Shown here piece after piece: positions 8,282 through 16,837 of a stretch of DNA of 64,000 nt. The number at the start of each line of letters is the position of its first letter. The stretch's first letter is position 1. Below the pieces are notes generated by a model. The model searched no databases. It was not told where the DNA came from and saw only the letters and a list, made by a program, of their open reading frames with translations. Location: positions 558,001 through 622,000 of the forward strand of contig CAJTTZ010000001.1 of the NCBI GenBank assembly GCA_910579505.1, written 5' to 3'. Position numbers and translations under genes: made by a program. The DNA is from an uncultured Lachnospiraceae bacterium (GTDB taxonomy: Bacteria > Bacillota > Clostridia > Lachnospirales > Lachnospiraceae).

Positions 8282-9505
8282 TTACACCAGCACTTTCTTA
8301 AAACTCTTCTTCCCCTTCTTTACAATAAATTCTTCCGCGGCGATATCTTCCTTCGTGTAGCAGGTCTTTAAATCCGTCACCTTCTCACCCTTCACGGTCA
8401 CGCCTCCCTGTTCTACAGCCCTGCGCGCCTCGGAGCGGGACGCCGCCAGCCCTGCAGCCACCAGAACGCCCTGGATATCTATCTTCCCATCCCGGTAATC
8501 CGCCTCCGTCAAGGTCACCGTCGGCATATTCTCGGAGCTTCCGCCCCCTGCAAAGAGCGCTTTTGACGCCTCCTTCGCCTTTTCGGCTTCCTCCTCGCCG
8601 TGTACCAGATTGGTCAGCTCATAGGCAAGAATCTCCTTCGCCTCGTTCAGCTGGCTTCCCTCCCAGCCGTCCATCTCCTCGATCTGCGAAAGAGGCAGGA
8701 AGGTAAGCATCCGCAGACATTTGAGCACGTCCGCGTCGTCCACGTTTCTCCAGTACTGGTAAAACTCAAAAGGAGTGGTCTTCTCAGGGTCAAGCCATAC
8801 CGCGCCCTTCTGTGTCTTTCCCATCTTCTTTCCCTCAGAGTTCATAAGCAGGGTTATCGTCATTGCGTAAGCGTCCTTCCCGAGCTTTCTGCGGATCAGG
8901 TCCGTTCCGCCAAGCATATTGCTCCACTGGTCGTCCCCGCCGAACTGCATATTGCAGCCGTATCTCTTATAAAGCTCCAGGAAATCGTAGCTCTGCATAA
9001 TCATATAATTGAACTCAAGGAAGCTTAAGCCCTTTTCCATTCTCTGCTTATAGCACTCCGCACGGAGCATATTGTTCACGGAAAAGCACGCTCCCACATC
9101 CCGGATAAACTCCACATAGTTTAAGCCAAGCAGCCAGTCCGCATTGTTCACCATCAATGCCTTGCCCTCGGAAAAGTCGATAAAACGGCTCATCTGCTTT
9201 TTAAAGCACTCGCAGTTGTGCTCGATGGTCTCCTTCGTCATCATGGACCTCATGTCCGTCCGCCCGGAAGGGTCGCCGATCATAGCCGTTCCGCCGCCGA
9301 TCAGGGCAATCGGCTTATTCCCCGCCTCCTGTAATCTCTTCATCAGGCATAAAGCCATGAAATGCCCCACATGCAGGCTGTCCGCCGTGGGATCGAAACC
9401 GATATAAAAGACCGCCTTCCCGTTGTTGATCAGTTCGCGGATCTCCTCCGCGTCAGTAAGCTGCGCAAGAAGCCCTCTTGCCTGTAATTCCTCGTAGATT
9501 CCCAT
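8282..9505 (-). CDS. tyrS: Tyrosyl-tRNA synthetase
   Basis: 407-residue class I synthetase charging tRNA-Tyr. The HIGH-like motif is HVGH (DSLHVGHFMALC, about residue 47), the KMSKS-like loop is KKMGKT (about 230), and a C-terminal S4 RNA-binding domain (about 340-400, SRSEARRAVEQGGVTVKG) is present. The ATG follows a GGAGAC site. Expression is under the T-box leader immediately upstream, so it should rise when uncharged tRNA-Tyr accumulates. Confidence 0.97.
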   Translation of the reverse strand: MGIYEELQARGLLAQLTDAEEIRELINNGKAVFYIGFDPTADSLHVGHFMALCLMKRLQEAGNKPIALIGGGTAMIGDPSGRTDMRSMMTKETIEHNCECFKKQMSRFIDFSEGKALMVNNADWLLGLNYVEFIRDVGACFSVNNMLRAECYKQRMEKGLSFLEFNYMIMQSYDFLELYKRYGCNMQFGGDDQWSNMLGGTDLIRRKLGKDAYAMTITLLMNSEGKKMGKTQKGAVWLDPEKTTPFEFYQYWRNVDDADVLKCLRMLTFLPLSQIEEMDGWEGSQLNEAKEILAYELTNLVHGEEEAEKAKEASKALFAGGGSSENMPTVTLTEADYRDGKIDIQGVLVAAGLAASRSEARRAVEQGGVTVKGEKVTDLKTCYTKEDIAAEEFIVKKGKKSFKKVLV

Positions 9506-9542
9506 TTGATTGTCTCCTTTCTTTCTGACTCTGCCTATGCGC

Positions 9543-9840
9543 GCAAAAGAACCCTCATCCCGATTATCAGGACGAGGGTTGAACTCGTGTTACCACCTAA
9601 TTTTACAGACGGCTCACACCGGCTGCCTCACCGAGTACAGTCATAAAATAGCTCGCGCTATCTTCTTCCGACGATACTCTCCTGCTATAACGTGCATTCC
9701 TCCGTCACGACCTACTAAGCACACACCGCCATTCTGCCGCGAAGCTCCGAGATGTATTCATGGAGAAGTTCCCGCGCGCCTCTCATCCGCCGGCTGCTTT
9801 CTGTCCGTTTCCCAATCCACTACTTGTTCTCTTCAACGCC
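9543..9840 (-). promoter_or_regulatory. Tyrosine T-box leader
   Basis: On the minus strand, about 300 bases upstream of tyrS contain the T-box core AGGTGGTAACACGAG (9583-9597), followed by a terminator stem AACCCTCGTCC / GGATGAGGGTT (9550-9580) and a T-rich tail. In the core, UGGU is complementary to the ACCA end of a tRNA with discriminator A, as in tRNA-Tyr. In the stem I region CTCC and GGAG flank a loop containing GAATAC; the UAC at 9754-9756 is the candidate tyrosine specifier codon. Confidence 0.93.
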
Positions 9841-9875
9841 TGTCATATATCGTGTGTAAAACTTCACTGTTTTAT

Positions 9876-9904
9876 AATGTATACGATATCTTTCTGTTTG
9901 TCAA
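9876..9904 (-). promoter_or_regulatory. Promoter of the tyrS T-box transcript
   Basis: On the minus strand TTGACA (9899-9904), 17-base spacer, TACATT (9876-9881). It lies directly upstream of the predicted leader start. Confidence 0.65.
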
Positions 9905-9931
9905 CCACTTTTTACTGTAGGTCACCCAATA

Positions 9932-9973
9932 GAAAACCGCTGCGACACATAATAATATGCTTACAGCGGTTTC
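9932..9973 (-). terminator. Terminator of the secreted-protein gene
   Basis: GAAACCGCTG pairs with CAGCGGTTTTC around a 21-base loop, 60 bases past the stop at 10035 on the minus strand. Confidence 0.6.
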
Positions 9974-10034
9974 CCTTTCACCACACTCGTCTATTATTTA
10001 TTTTAGGAAATTCCATCATACTAAAACCACTCAC

Positions 10035-10748
10035 TTATTTTTCGAGGAAGGCCACAACACCATTACTCTTCAGATCAAGAACAACATGGTCTGCTCTCAC
10101 TTCCTCCACCTCCACATCTGTCCATGCTCCGTCAGCGTACTGTACAGCTACAATATCCGATCCCACTGCAACACCGGGCATATAGAAATTGACAATCGCC
10201 TCCTGTGCCGGGAACTTCACGTCAACCACGTTTAACAGCCTGCCCTCCCGTGCCGCGCGAACGGAATCCACATAGGCGGAAGATACCTTGGAGATCGAGG
10301 CGGCCGCATTCGTAGTCTCCCCGTTTATAACCAGCTCGCCGCCCTGTGCCACAGGCACTGCATTCTCAATCCCTGCCGTGGTCACAACCGCATTGTTATA
10401 ATACTCCGCTGCAGATTTACCGGCAGCCCGCGCAGCCTGCATCTGCGCCGCATTCTCAAATCCCTGTTCCGCCGCTTCACTCTCCAGCTGCGCTGCCTCT
10501 CTTCCTGCCTCTGCCAATGCTGCCTGTTCTCCTGTCGCTGCCGCTCCCCCACCTGAGGATCCGCCTGTAGAGTTACCGCTGACAGAATTACCGCTGATAC
10601 TACTTCTCTCAAGACCATTGCTTTCTGCCGCAAACACTACTGTATCGGACAACATTAACTCTGTCGCAAATACTGCCGCGCTGGACAACACTAAACCTAC
10701 CGCCAGCGTAAATGCCAAATTTTTTCCCATGTTTTTCATATCCTTCAT
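10035..10748 (-). CDS. Small secreted protein, function unknown
   Basis: 237 residues, not recognised as a named family. It has a signal peptide (basic MKDMKNMGKN, hydrophobic core LAFTLAVGLVLSSAAVF, cleavage likely near VFAAES at about 39-41). A Ser/Gly-rich linker (about 45-70), an Ala/Glu/Gln-rich probably helical segment (70-115) and a C-terminal globular region follow; the C-terminal part (VVDVKFPAQEAIVNFYM ... DGAWTDVEVEEVRADHVVL) looks like a small beta-sandwich. There is no sortase motif or wall-binding repeat, so it is probably released. The ATG has AAGGAG 4-5 bases upstream. It forms a single-gene unit with its own promoter, whose spacer holds nine G in a row. Confidence 0.8.
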   Translation of the reverse strand: MKDMKNMGKNLAFTLAVGLVLSSAAVFATELMLSDTVVFAAESNGLERSSISGNSVSGNSTGGSSGGGAAATGEQAALAEAGREAAQLESEAAEQGFENAAQMQAARAAGKSAAEYYNNAVVTTAGIENAVPVAQGGELVINGETTNAAASISKVSSAYVDSVRAAREGRLLNVVDVKFPAQEAIVNFYMPGVAVGSDIVAVQYADGAWTDVEVEEVRADHVVLDLKSNGVVAFLEK

Positions 10749-10784
10749 GTCTCCTTTTTCATTGAGTGTGGAAAGTACGATTTA

Positions 10785-10815
10785 ATTATACCCCCCCCCG
10801 GTATAACAATTGCAA
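10785..10815 (-). promoter_or_regulatory. Promoter with G9 tract in its spacer
   Basis: On the minus strand: -35 TTGCAA (10810-10815), a 19-base spacer that ends in nine consecutive G (plus-strand C run 10791-10799), then a perfect -10 TATAAT (10785-10790). A one- or two-base loss from the tract would bring the spacing to the optimum. Confidence 0.6.
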
Positions 10816-10853
10816 GTGTTTCTTTACAATTTTTACATTAAATGAAATAACGG

Positions 10854-10892
10854 CAAAAAAAGAGCCTGTAACCCACATGGATTACAGACTCC
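10854..10892 (-). terminator. Terminator of the iorA-iorB-paaK-ACT operon
   Basis: Minus strand GAGTCTGTAATCC pairs with GGGTTACAGGCTC and is followed by seven T, 15 bases after the ACT-protein stop. Confidence 0.85.
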
Positions 10893-10907
10893 CTTTAAAA
10901 TTGTCTC

Positions 10908-11339
10908 TCAGTGTAGCCCCAAATCTTCTCCGCTGATTGTGCCGATTCCCGCCTTGTCGAGAACCGCAGCCAGTCCGTCCGTATCCGCCACGCGGAAGAT
11001 CATGCACGCCTGCCCGTCCTTCTGTCCGAATACGGAGTACATATACTCCACATCCATTTCGGCATCGGAAATCACGCCGAGCACTTTGCTTAAGCCGCCG
11101 GGCGTATCGGGAACCGCCACGCCCACAACCGGCGTCATCGTCAGGATAAAGCCATGCTCTAAAAGAATGGCTGACGCCTTCGACGCGTCGTCCACGATCA
11201 GCCGCAGAACGCCGTAGTCCGCTGTCTCCGCAATATTGAGCGCACGCATGTTTACCTGATTCTCCGATAGAATATGGGTAATATCCGCAAGCTGTCCCGC
11301 CTTATTTTCCAGAAATACAGAAATCTGAGGTATTGTCAT
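10908..11339 (-). CDS. Tandem ACT-domain protein
   Basis: 143 residues made of two ACT domains (about 4-68 and 72-140): ISVFLENKAGQLADITHIL and VAVPDTPGGLSKVLGVI are the first strands and helices of each. ACT domains bind amino acids and give allosteric control. This two-ACT form is regularly found directly after phenylacetate-CoA ligase in anaerobes, as here (about 100 bases after paaK). An amino-acid sensor for the keto-acid pathway is a reasonable inference, but neither ligand nor target is known. Confidence 0.88.
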   Translation of the reverse strand: MTIPQISVFLENKAGQLADITHILSENQVNMRALNIAETADYGVLRLIVDDASKASAILLEHGFILTMTPVVGVAVPDTPGGLSKVLGVISDAEMDVEYMYSVFGQKDGQACMIFRVADTDGLAAVLDKAGIGTISGEDLGLH

Positions 11340-11437
11340 AATAACCCTGCTCCTTTCTCATTCTACTGTATCGGGATTCCAGACTTCCCGGGCTGCCTGT
11401 TATGCCGCCCAAAAACTCTCTTTCCCCATTTCTTGTC

Positions 11438-12736
11438 TTAGATTTTCCGCTTGTCGATCACGCGCACCGCCTTGCCCTCGCTTCTCGTGATGGACTTGGG
11501 CGCCACCAGACGCACCTTTGCATAAATGCCCAGCATCGCTTTCAGAGCCGATACCAGCCCCTTCTCCATCTCCGTGATCTTACCGAGATTGTCGGAGAAG
11601 TTCTCAGGCGTCATCTCCACCATGACCTCAATCGTGTCGGAGTTGTTGACACGGTCCACGATAATCTGATAGTTTGCGGGATAACCCTGTTCCAGAAGCA
11701 CCGTCTCGATCTGGGACGGGAATACGTTTACGCCCTTCACGATCAGCATATCGTCACTTCTGCCCATAGGCTTACTCATCTTCACATGGGTACGGCCGCA
11801 GGAACATTTCTCTCTGGTGAGCACGCAGATGTCCCTCGTGCGGTAACGCAAAAGCGGGAATGCCTCCTTGGTGATCGCCGTAAATACCAGCTCACCCTTG
11901 CTGCCCTCGGGAAGCACTTCCCCGGTATCCGGGTCGATAACTTCCGCGATAAAGTGATCCTCATTGATGTGCATACCTGTCTGCTCGCTGCACTCAAAAG
12001 CCACGCCGGGACCGCTTGTCTCCGTCAACCCGTAAATATCGTATGCCTTGATGCCCAGTTTATCCTGAATATCCTGACGCATCTCCTCGCTCCATGCCTC
12101 CGCGCCAAAAATGCCCGCTTTCAGCTTAATCTTGTCACGCAGCCCACGCTCATGGATGCTCTCCGCCAGAAACGCGGCATAGGAAGGCGTACAGCACAGA
12201 ATCGTCGCCTCCAGGTCCACCATAAACTGTAACTGTCTGTCTGTATTGCCGGAAGACATGGGAAGCGTCAGGCATCCCACCTTATGGCTGCCGCCGTTTA
12301 ACCCCGGACCGCCGGTAAAGAGTCCGTAACCATAGCAGACATGGCAGACATCCCCGTCTGTGCCGCCTGCCGCCGTAATGGCGCGGGCACAGCAGTCCTC
12401 CCACAGATCAATGTCATGCTGGGTATAAAACGCCACTACCCTCCGTCCCGTCGTGCCGGACGTGGACTGTATGCGGACACAGTTCTTAAGGGGCGTCGCC
12501 AGAAGACCGTAAGGATAAGCCTCGCGCAAATCGTCCTTCGTCAAAAAGGGCAGCTTATGTAAGTCTTCCACACTCTGAATATCCTCAGGCGCGACCCCTT
12601 TCTCCTCCATCTTTTTACGGTAGTAGGGCACATTATCCCACACATGGCGCACCTGCTTCACAAGCCGTTCATTCTGCCACGCGAGAATCTGCTCCCTGTC
12701 CGCAGTCTCAATTTCTTTCTGGTAATACCGTTCCAT
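11438..12736 (-). CDS. paaK: Phenylacetate-CoA ligase
   Basis: About 432 residues, ANL superfamily adenylating enzyme joining an aryl acetate to CoA. The ATP-binding P-loop QSTSGTTGRRVVAF is visible, then YDIYGLTETSGPG and the C-terminal GRSDDMLIVKGVNVFPSQIE hinge typical of PaaK. The start is set at MERYYQKE (12734-12736), which has AAGGAGAA upstream; a longer frame reaching 12796 overlaps iorB. Beside iorAB the enzyme could work towards arylacetyl-CoA (uptake of arylacetates) or, in reverse, conserve energy as ATP from the CoA ester made by IorAB. The direction cannot be read from sequence. Confidence 0.93.
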   Translation of the reverse strand: MERYYQKEIETADREQILAWQNERLVKQVRHVWDNVPYYRKKMEEKGVAPEDIQSVEDLHKLPFLTKDDLREAYPYGLLATPLKNCVRIQSTSGTTGRRVVAFYTQHDIDLWEDCCARAITAAGGTDGDVCHVCYGYGLFTGGPGLNGGSHKVGCLTLPMSSGNTDRQLQFMVDLEATILCCTPSYAAFLAESIHERGLRDKIKLKAGIFGAEAWSEEMRQDIQDKLGIKAYDIYGLTETSGPGVAFECSEQTGMHINEDHFIAEVIDPDTGEVLPEGSKGELVFTAITKEAFPLLRYRTRDICVLTREKCSCGRTHVKMSKPMGRSDDMLIVKGVNVFPSQIETVLLEQGYPANYQIIVDRVNNSDTIEVMVEMTPENFSDNLGKITEMEKGLVSALKAMLGIYAKVRLVAPKSITRSEGKAVRVIDKRKI

Positions 12737-12773
12737 AAATTTGTTCTCCTTCTCGTTTCTTATACTCACACGC

Positions 12774-13346
12774 CTAGGCGTTTCGTCCAGATTCAAAGGC
12801 CTTCTTATTCATCTCCAGGAATTTCGGCGGCACGCTGTGTTCAATCGCGTCCATCCACTCCTCTTTCGTAAAATCAAAGTGTCTGGAAAGCCTTCCCATC
12901 AGCACCAGGTTCACCGCCTTGCTGCTTCCGGCCTCCTCCGCCAGAGTAAGCGCGTCAAAGGCGTCCACCTCTGCATCCAGGGCCGACATCTTCTCCACCA
13001 GATTTTCCGGGTACGCCGCCGCGCCCGCAATCACCGGCATGGGGTTGATCTGCTGGCTGTTCACAATGATTCTGCCGCCCGGCTTTAAAAATTCCGTATA
13101 GCGCGCCGCTTCCAGAAGCTCAAAAGAAAGGATACAGTCCGCCTGTCCCTTGTCTATAATGGGCGAGAAGACCTTTTCGCCCCATCGCACATAAGTAACC
13201 ACGCTGCCGCCGCGCTGGCTCATGCCGTGCACCTCGCTGACCTTTACGTCAAACCCCTTTGTGAGAAGCAGACGACCCAGAAGTTTACTCGCAAGCAGGG
13301 TACCCTGTCCGCCCACGCCCACGATCATCATATTTTTCGTCTCCAT
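12774..13346 (-). CDS. iorB: Indolepyruvate ferredoxin oxidoreductase, beta subunit
   Basis: 190 residues, gamma-type domain of the 2-oxoacid:ferredoxin oxidoreductases. The N-terminal MMIVGVGGQGTLLASKLLG is the standard GxGGQG motif, and SEVHGMSQRGGSVVTYVRWG is the conserved central block. It works with IorA to convert aryl pyruvates plus CoA to aryl acetyl-CoA and CO2, reducing ferredoxin. It begins one base after the iorA stop, implying translational coupling. Confidence 0.95.
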   Translation of the reverse strand: METKNMMIVGVGGQGTLLASKLLGRLLLTKGFDVKVSEVHGMSQRGGSVVTYVRWGEKVFSPIIDKGQADCILSFELLEAARYTEFLKPGGRIIVNSQQINPMPVIAGAAAYPENLVEKMSALDAEVDAFDALTLAEEAGSSKAVNLVLMGRLSRHFDFTKEEWMDAIEHSVPPKFLEMNKKAFESGRNA

Positions 13347-13347
13347 G

Positions 13348-15090
13348 TTATCGTCCCCCTTCCGTGCCTAGCGCGCCAAATTTACAGAGCTGCCCGCAGA
13401 CACCGCAGCCCACGCAGAGCGTCTCGTCGATGACCGCCTTGCCGTCCACCATGCTGATCGCCGGACAGCCGATATTCATGCACGCTTTACAGCCCTTACA
13501 CTTTTCGGGATCGGAACAGATCGGACCCGGATGCTTGACATATTTAAGCAGTGCACAGGGACGACGGGAAATGATGACCGAAGGCTCCTTCGCCGCAAGC
13601 TCCTCTTTGATCACCGCCTGACAAGTTTCCATATCGTAAGGATCAACAACCTTCACCCGCTTGATGCCCACCGCATGGCACAGGCTCTCCAGATCAATCT
13701 TCGTACAGGGATCGCCCTTCAGGTTATAGCCGGTGGTCGGGTTCTGCTGGTGTCCCGTCATGCCCGTGATGGAATTATCCAGTATAATCACCGTGGAATC
13801 GGACTCGTTATAGGCAATGTTGATAAGCCCCGTAACGCCTGAGTGGATAAAGGTGGAATCGCCGATCACCGCCATCGTTTTACCCGCGCTCTCCTCATCT
13901 CCCGATTTCACGAAACCGTGAAGCCCCGAGACGGATGCGCCCATGCAGATGGTCGTGTCAATCGCGTTAAGCGGCGCAACCGCACCCAATGTATAACACC
14001 CGATATCCCCAAGTACGGTCAGGTTTAATTTCTTCAATACGTAGAAAAGGCTTCTGTGAGGACAGCCCGCACACATCACGGGCGGTCTTGCGGGGATCTC
14101 CTCCGAGAGGGGCTCTCCCGTCTGCACTGCTCCCCCCAGTTTCTCCTTCACCACATTCTGAGCAAGCTCCCCAATCTCGGTAAACATGTCTTTTCCCGAT
14201 ACCGAAAGCCCCAGATTTCTACAATGGTTCTCGATAAAACCGTCCAGTTCCTCCACCACTACAAGCTTTGCAGCCGTCTTCGCAAAGTCCCTGATCTTCT
14301 GCTCGGGCAAAGGCCAGATCATGCCCAGCTTCAAAACGGGATAGGTATCGCCCAAGGCCTCTTTCACATACTGATAACACGTGGAAGAGGTGATAATACC
14401 TACGGATTTATCGCTTCCGTCCTCGATTCGGTTGATTTCGGCCGTCTCCGCCCATGCGGTCAGCGCCCTCGTGCGCTCCTCCACCATGGGATGTTTTTTC
14501 TTTGCATAAGCCGGCATCATAATATATTTCGCGGGGTTCTTCTCATACTTCTTCGGCTCCGGCAAGGTCCGCTCCCCCGTCTCCACAACGCTCTGGGAAT
14601 GGCTGACACGGGTGCACATCTTCATAAGCACCGCCGTGTCAAACTGCTCGGAAAGTTCGTATGCCAGCTTCGCAAAGGCAAGCGCCTCCGCTGAATCGGA
14701 AGGCTCCAGCATGGGAATCTTCGCCGCCCGCGCATAATGTCTGGAATCCTGCTCATTCTGGGAACTGTGCATCCCGGCGTCGTCCGCCACGCCAATGACT
14801 AGTCCCGCGTTCACGCCCGTATAGGAAATGGTAAACAAGGGATCCGCCGCCACATTTAAGCCCACATGTTTCATGGCGCAGAAGCTCCTCACACCGCGAA
14901 GCGAAGCCCCAAACGCCGACTCAAGAGCCACTTTCTCGTTGGGCGCCCACTCCGCGTAAACCTCCTCATACTTCGCCACGCACTCGGTAATCTCCGTACT
15001 CGGCGTCCCCGGATAGCTGGACACAAAACTGCATCCCGCCTCATACAAACCTCTGGCAACCGCCTCGTTGCCAAGCATTAATGTTTTCAT
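13348..15090 (-). CDS. iorA: Indolepyruvate ferredoxin oxidoreductase, alpha subunit
   Basis: 580 residues. An N-terminal pyrimidine-binding domain (GNEAVARGLYEAGCSFVSSYPGTPSTEI) is followed by the transketolase-like C-terminal part with the thiamine diphosphate site (GDIGCYTLG ... GASVSGLHGF ... VIGDSTFIHSGVTGL). Two [4Fe-4S] ferredoxin motifs end the protein (CKGCKACMNIGCPA and CVGCGVCGQLCKFGA). It catalyses oxidative decarboxylation of indolepyruvate, phenylpyruvate or 4-hydroxyphenylpyruvate, the transaminated aromatic amino acids. The order iorA-iorB-paaK-ACT is a recognised catabolic arrangement in anaerobes. The 110-base gap upstream holds a two-hairpin repeat element. Confidence 0.96.
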   Translation of the reverse strand: MKTLMLGNEAVARGLYEAGCSFVSSYPGTPSTEITECVAKYEEVYAEWAPNEKVALESAFGASLRGVRSFCAMKHVGLNVAADPLFTISYTGVNAGLVIGVADDAGMHSSQNEQDSRHYARAAKIPMLEPSDSAEALAFAKLAYELSEQFDTAVLMKMCTRVSHSQSVVETGERTLPEPKKYEKNPAKYIMMPAYAKKKHPMVEERTRALTAWAETAEINRIEDGSDKSVGIITSSTCYQYVKEALGDTYPVLKLGMIWPLPEQKIRDFAKTAAKLVVVEELDGFIENHCRNLGLSVSGKDMFTEIGELAQNVVKEKLGGAVQTGEPLSEEIPARPPVMCAGCPHRSLFYVLKKLNLTVLGDIGCYTLGAVAPLNAIDTTICMGASVSGLHGFVKSGDEESAGKTMAVIGDSTFIHSGVTGLINIAYNESDSTVIILDNSITGMTGHQQNPTTGYNLKGDPCTKIDLESLCHAVGIKRVKVVDPYDMETCQAVIKEELAAKEPSVIISRRPCALLKYVKHPGPICSDPEKCKGCKACMNIGCPAISMVDGKAVIDETLCVGCGVCGQLCKFGALGTEGGR

Positions 15091-15120
15091 AAGTACATTC
15101 GTTCCTTTCTCAATACATTA

Positions 15121-15225
15121 CATTGCGGAGAATGCGCTTTTTGCATTCTCCTGCTCGAAACTATAGAACTTCTTGGCGTCCCGTCCAATGGCGGGACGTC
15201 TTTAGAAGTTCTTTTCGAGCGAATC
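15121..15225 (-). repeat. Double-hairpin element, copy 1
   Basis: Two stem-loops at the 3' end of the symporter gene. Large hairpin: outer stem GCTCGAAA (15153-15160) / TTTCGAGC (15213-15220), middle stem AGAACTTCT (15165-15173) / AGAAGTTCT (15204-15212), inner stem CGTCCCG / CGGGACG (15177-15183 / 15192-15198). Small hairpin: GGAGAATGC (15127-15135) / GCATTCTCC (15143-15151). The symporter stop codon (15202-15204) lies inside the large hairpin, so its last six codons form part of one arm. A second copy with different outer and inner stems but identical middle stem is at 56748-56846. Confidence 0.8.
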
Positions 15226-16764
15226 TCCGATGGAGTCCTTCACAGAAACCGTCACCTTCTGGTCATAGCAGGAGAAAATCTCCGCAAGCTTTTTCTCCTC
15301 AGGCGCCTTCGTCACCACGCTCACCACAGGCACGATCACAAGCCCTGCCAACATACAGAATGCGCCTGCATTGATGGGGGACTGTAAGAGTGCCGGAAAA
15401 CTCTGCCTGAAAAAGATATTCGCAAGCATGACAACTGTGGAGAATAAAAAGCTCACCCAGCAGGCCGCCTTGGTCGTCCGTTTCCAGTATAAACCATAGA
15501 GGAACGGCGCAAGGAAGGCCCCTGCCAGCGCGCCCCAGCTCACACCCATGAGCTGTGCGATAAAGGTAACGTTAGAACGGTACTGGATCAGGGCAAGCAC
15601 CACGGAAATCGCGATAAACACCACCAACAGTGCGCGCATCCACTTCACCTGCTTTTTCTCATCCATCTCCTTAATTATATTACCTTTAATGAAGTCCAGC
15701 GTCAAGGTAGAGCTGGATGCCAAAACAAGGGATGACAGGGTGGACATGGATGCGGAAAGCACTAAGATGACCACCACCGCTATCAAAATCGTAGGGAGTC
15801 CCGAAAGCATGGTAGGTACCACCGAATCATAACCGTTTGCCGCGATATCTATCTTATCACTGAACAATCTGCCGAAACCGCCGAGGAAATAACAGCCGCC
15901 CGCAACGATTGTGGCAAACACGGTGGAAATAATCATTCCTTTGTTGATCGCACTCTCGCTCTTGATTGCATAGAATTTCTGCACCATCTGCGGCAGTCCC
16001 CATGTGCCAAGGCTTGTGAGGATCACCACGCCCAAAAGCCCAACAGGGTCCGGCCCGAAGAAGGAGTTAAACACGCCGGGAGAAGCGGAAACCGTCTCGT
16101 CGCTCACCGCCGCCAGCTTGTCAAGCGCCGCAAGGAAGCCGCCCTGGCTGTTTAAAACAGCAATCACCACCGCCGAAATGCCGAAGATCATAATAATGCC
16201 CTGAATAAAATCGTTGATTGCCGTCGCCATATAGCCGCCCGCAATGACATAAATACCCGTAAGGACCGCCATAACGATCACACACACGCTGTAGTCGATG
16301 TCAAACGCCATACCGAAAAGCCGGCTCAACCCGTTGTAAAGGCTTGCCGTATAGGGAATCAGAAAGATAAAGATAATCGCCGACGCCGCAAGCTTTAGCG
16401 GCTTGCTCTCAAACCGCTCCCCGAAAAATTGCGGCATGGTCGCGCTGTCGAGGTGCTGCGTCATAATGCGGGTACGGCGTCCCAGCACCGCCCAGGCAAG
16501 CAGCGACCCCAAAAAGGCGTTGCCCAGTCCCGCCCATGTAGCGGCAATACCGTACTTCCAGCCGAACTGTCCCGCATACCCGACGAAAACCACCGCCGAA
16601 AAATAGCTGGTCCCGTAGGCGAAAGCCGTCAGCCACGGTCCTACACTTCTGCCTCCCAGCACAAACCCGTTTACATCCGTTGCATGCTTGCGGCAGTAAA
16701 GCCCGATACCGATCATCACCCCAAAAAAGATGATAAGCATCACTAATTTGATAAACAGATCCAT
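15202..16764 (-). CDS. Sodium:solute symporter (SSS family)
   Basis: 520 residues with about 13 hydrophobic segments beginning MDLFIKLVMLIIFFGVMIGIGLY. Family marks include GGRSVGPWLTAFAYGTSYFSAVVFVGYAGQ, near the conserved sodium-site region, and YVIAGGYMATAINDFIQGIIM. SSS transporters move proline, pantothenate, acetate or sugars with sodium. Placed between an acyl-CoA synthetase and iorA, a carboxylate or aromatic acid substrate is likely, but this is inference. The start has AGGAGGAG upstream. The last codons lie inside a repeat hairpin. Confidence 0.9.
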   Translation of the reverse strand: MDLFIKLVMLIIFFGVMIGIGLYCRKHATDVNGFVLGGRSVGPWLTAFAYGTSYFSAVVFVGYAGQFGWKYGIAATWAGLGNAFLGSLLAWAVLGRRTRIMTQHLDSATMPQFFGERFESKPLKLAASAIIFIFLIPYTASLYNGLSRLFGMAFDIDYSVCVIVMAVLTGIYVIAGGYMATAINDFIQGIIMIFGISAVVIAVLNSQGGFLAALDKLAAVSDETVSASPGVFNSFFGPDPVGLLGVVILTSLGTWGLPQMVQKFYAIKSESAINKGMIISTVFATIVAGGCYFLGGFGRLFSDKIDIAANGYDSVVPTMLSGLPTILIAVVVILVLSASMSTLSSLVLASSSTLTLDFIKGNIIKEMDEKKQVKWMRALLVVFIAISVVLALIQYRSNVTFIAQLMGVSWGALAGAFLAPFLYGLYWKRTTKAACWVSFLFSTVVMLANIFFRQSFPALLQSPINAGAFCMLAGLVIVPVVSVVTKAPEEKKLAEIFSCYDQKVTVSVKDSIGDSLEKNF

Positions 16765-16837
16765 AATTGTTTCTCCTCCTCATTTTTATCCTTCATACCG
16801 TAAAATATCATCCGCTATTTATTCTTGTATTCTCTGC

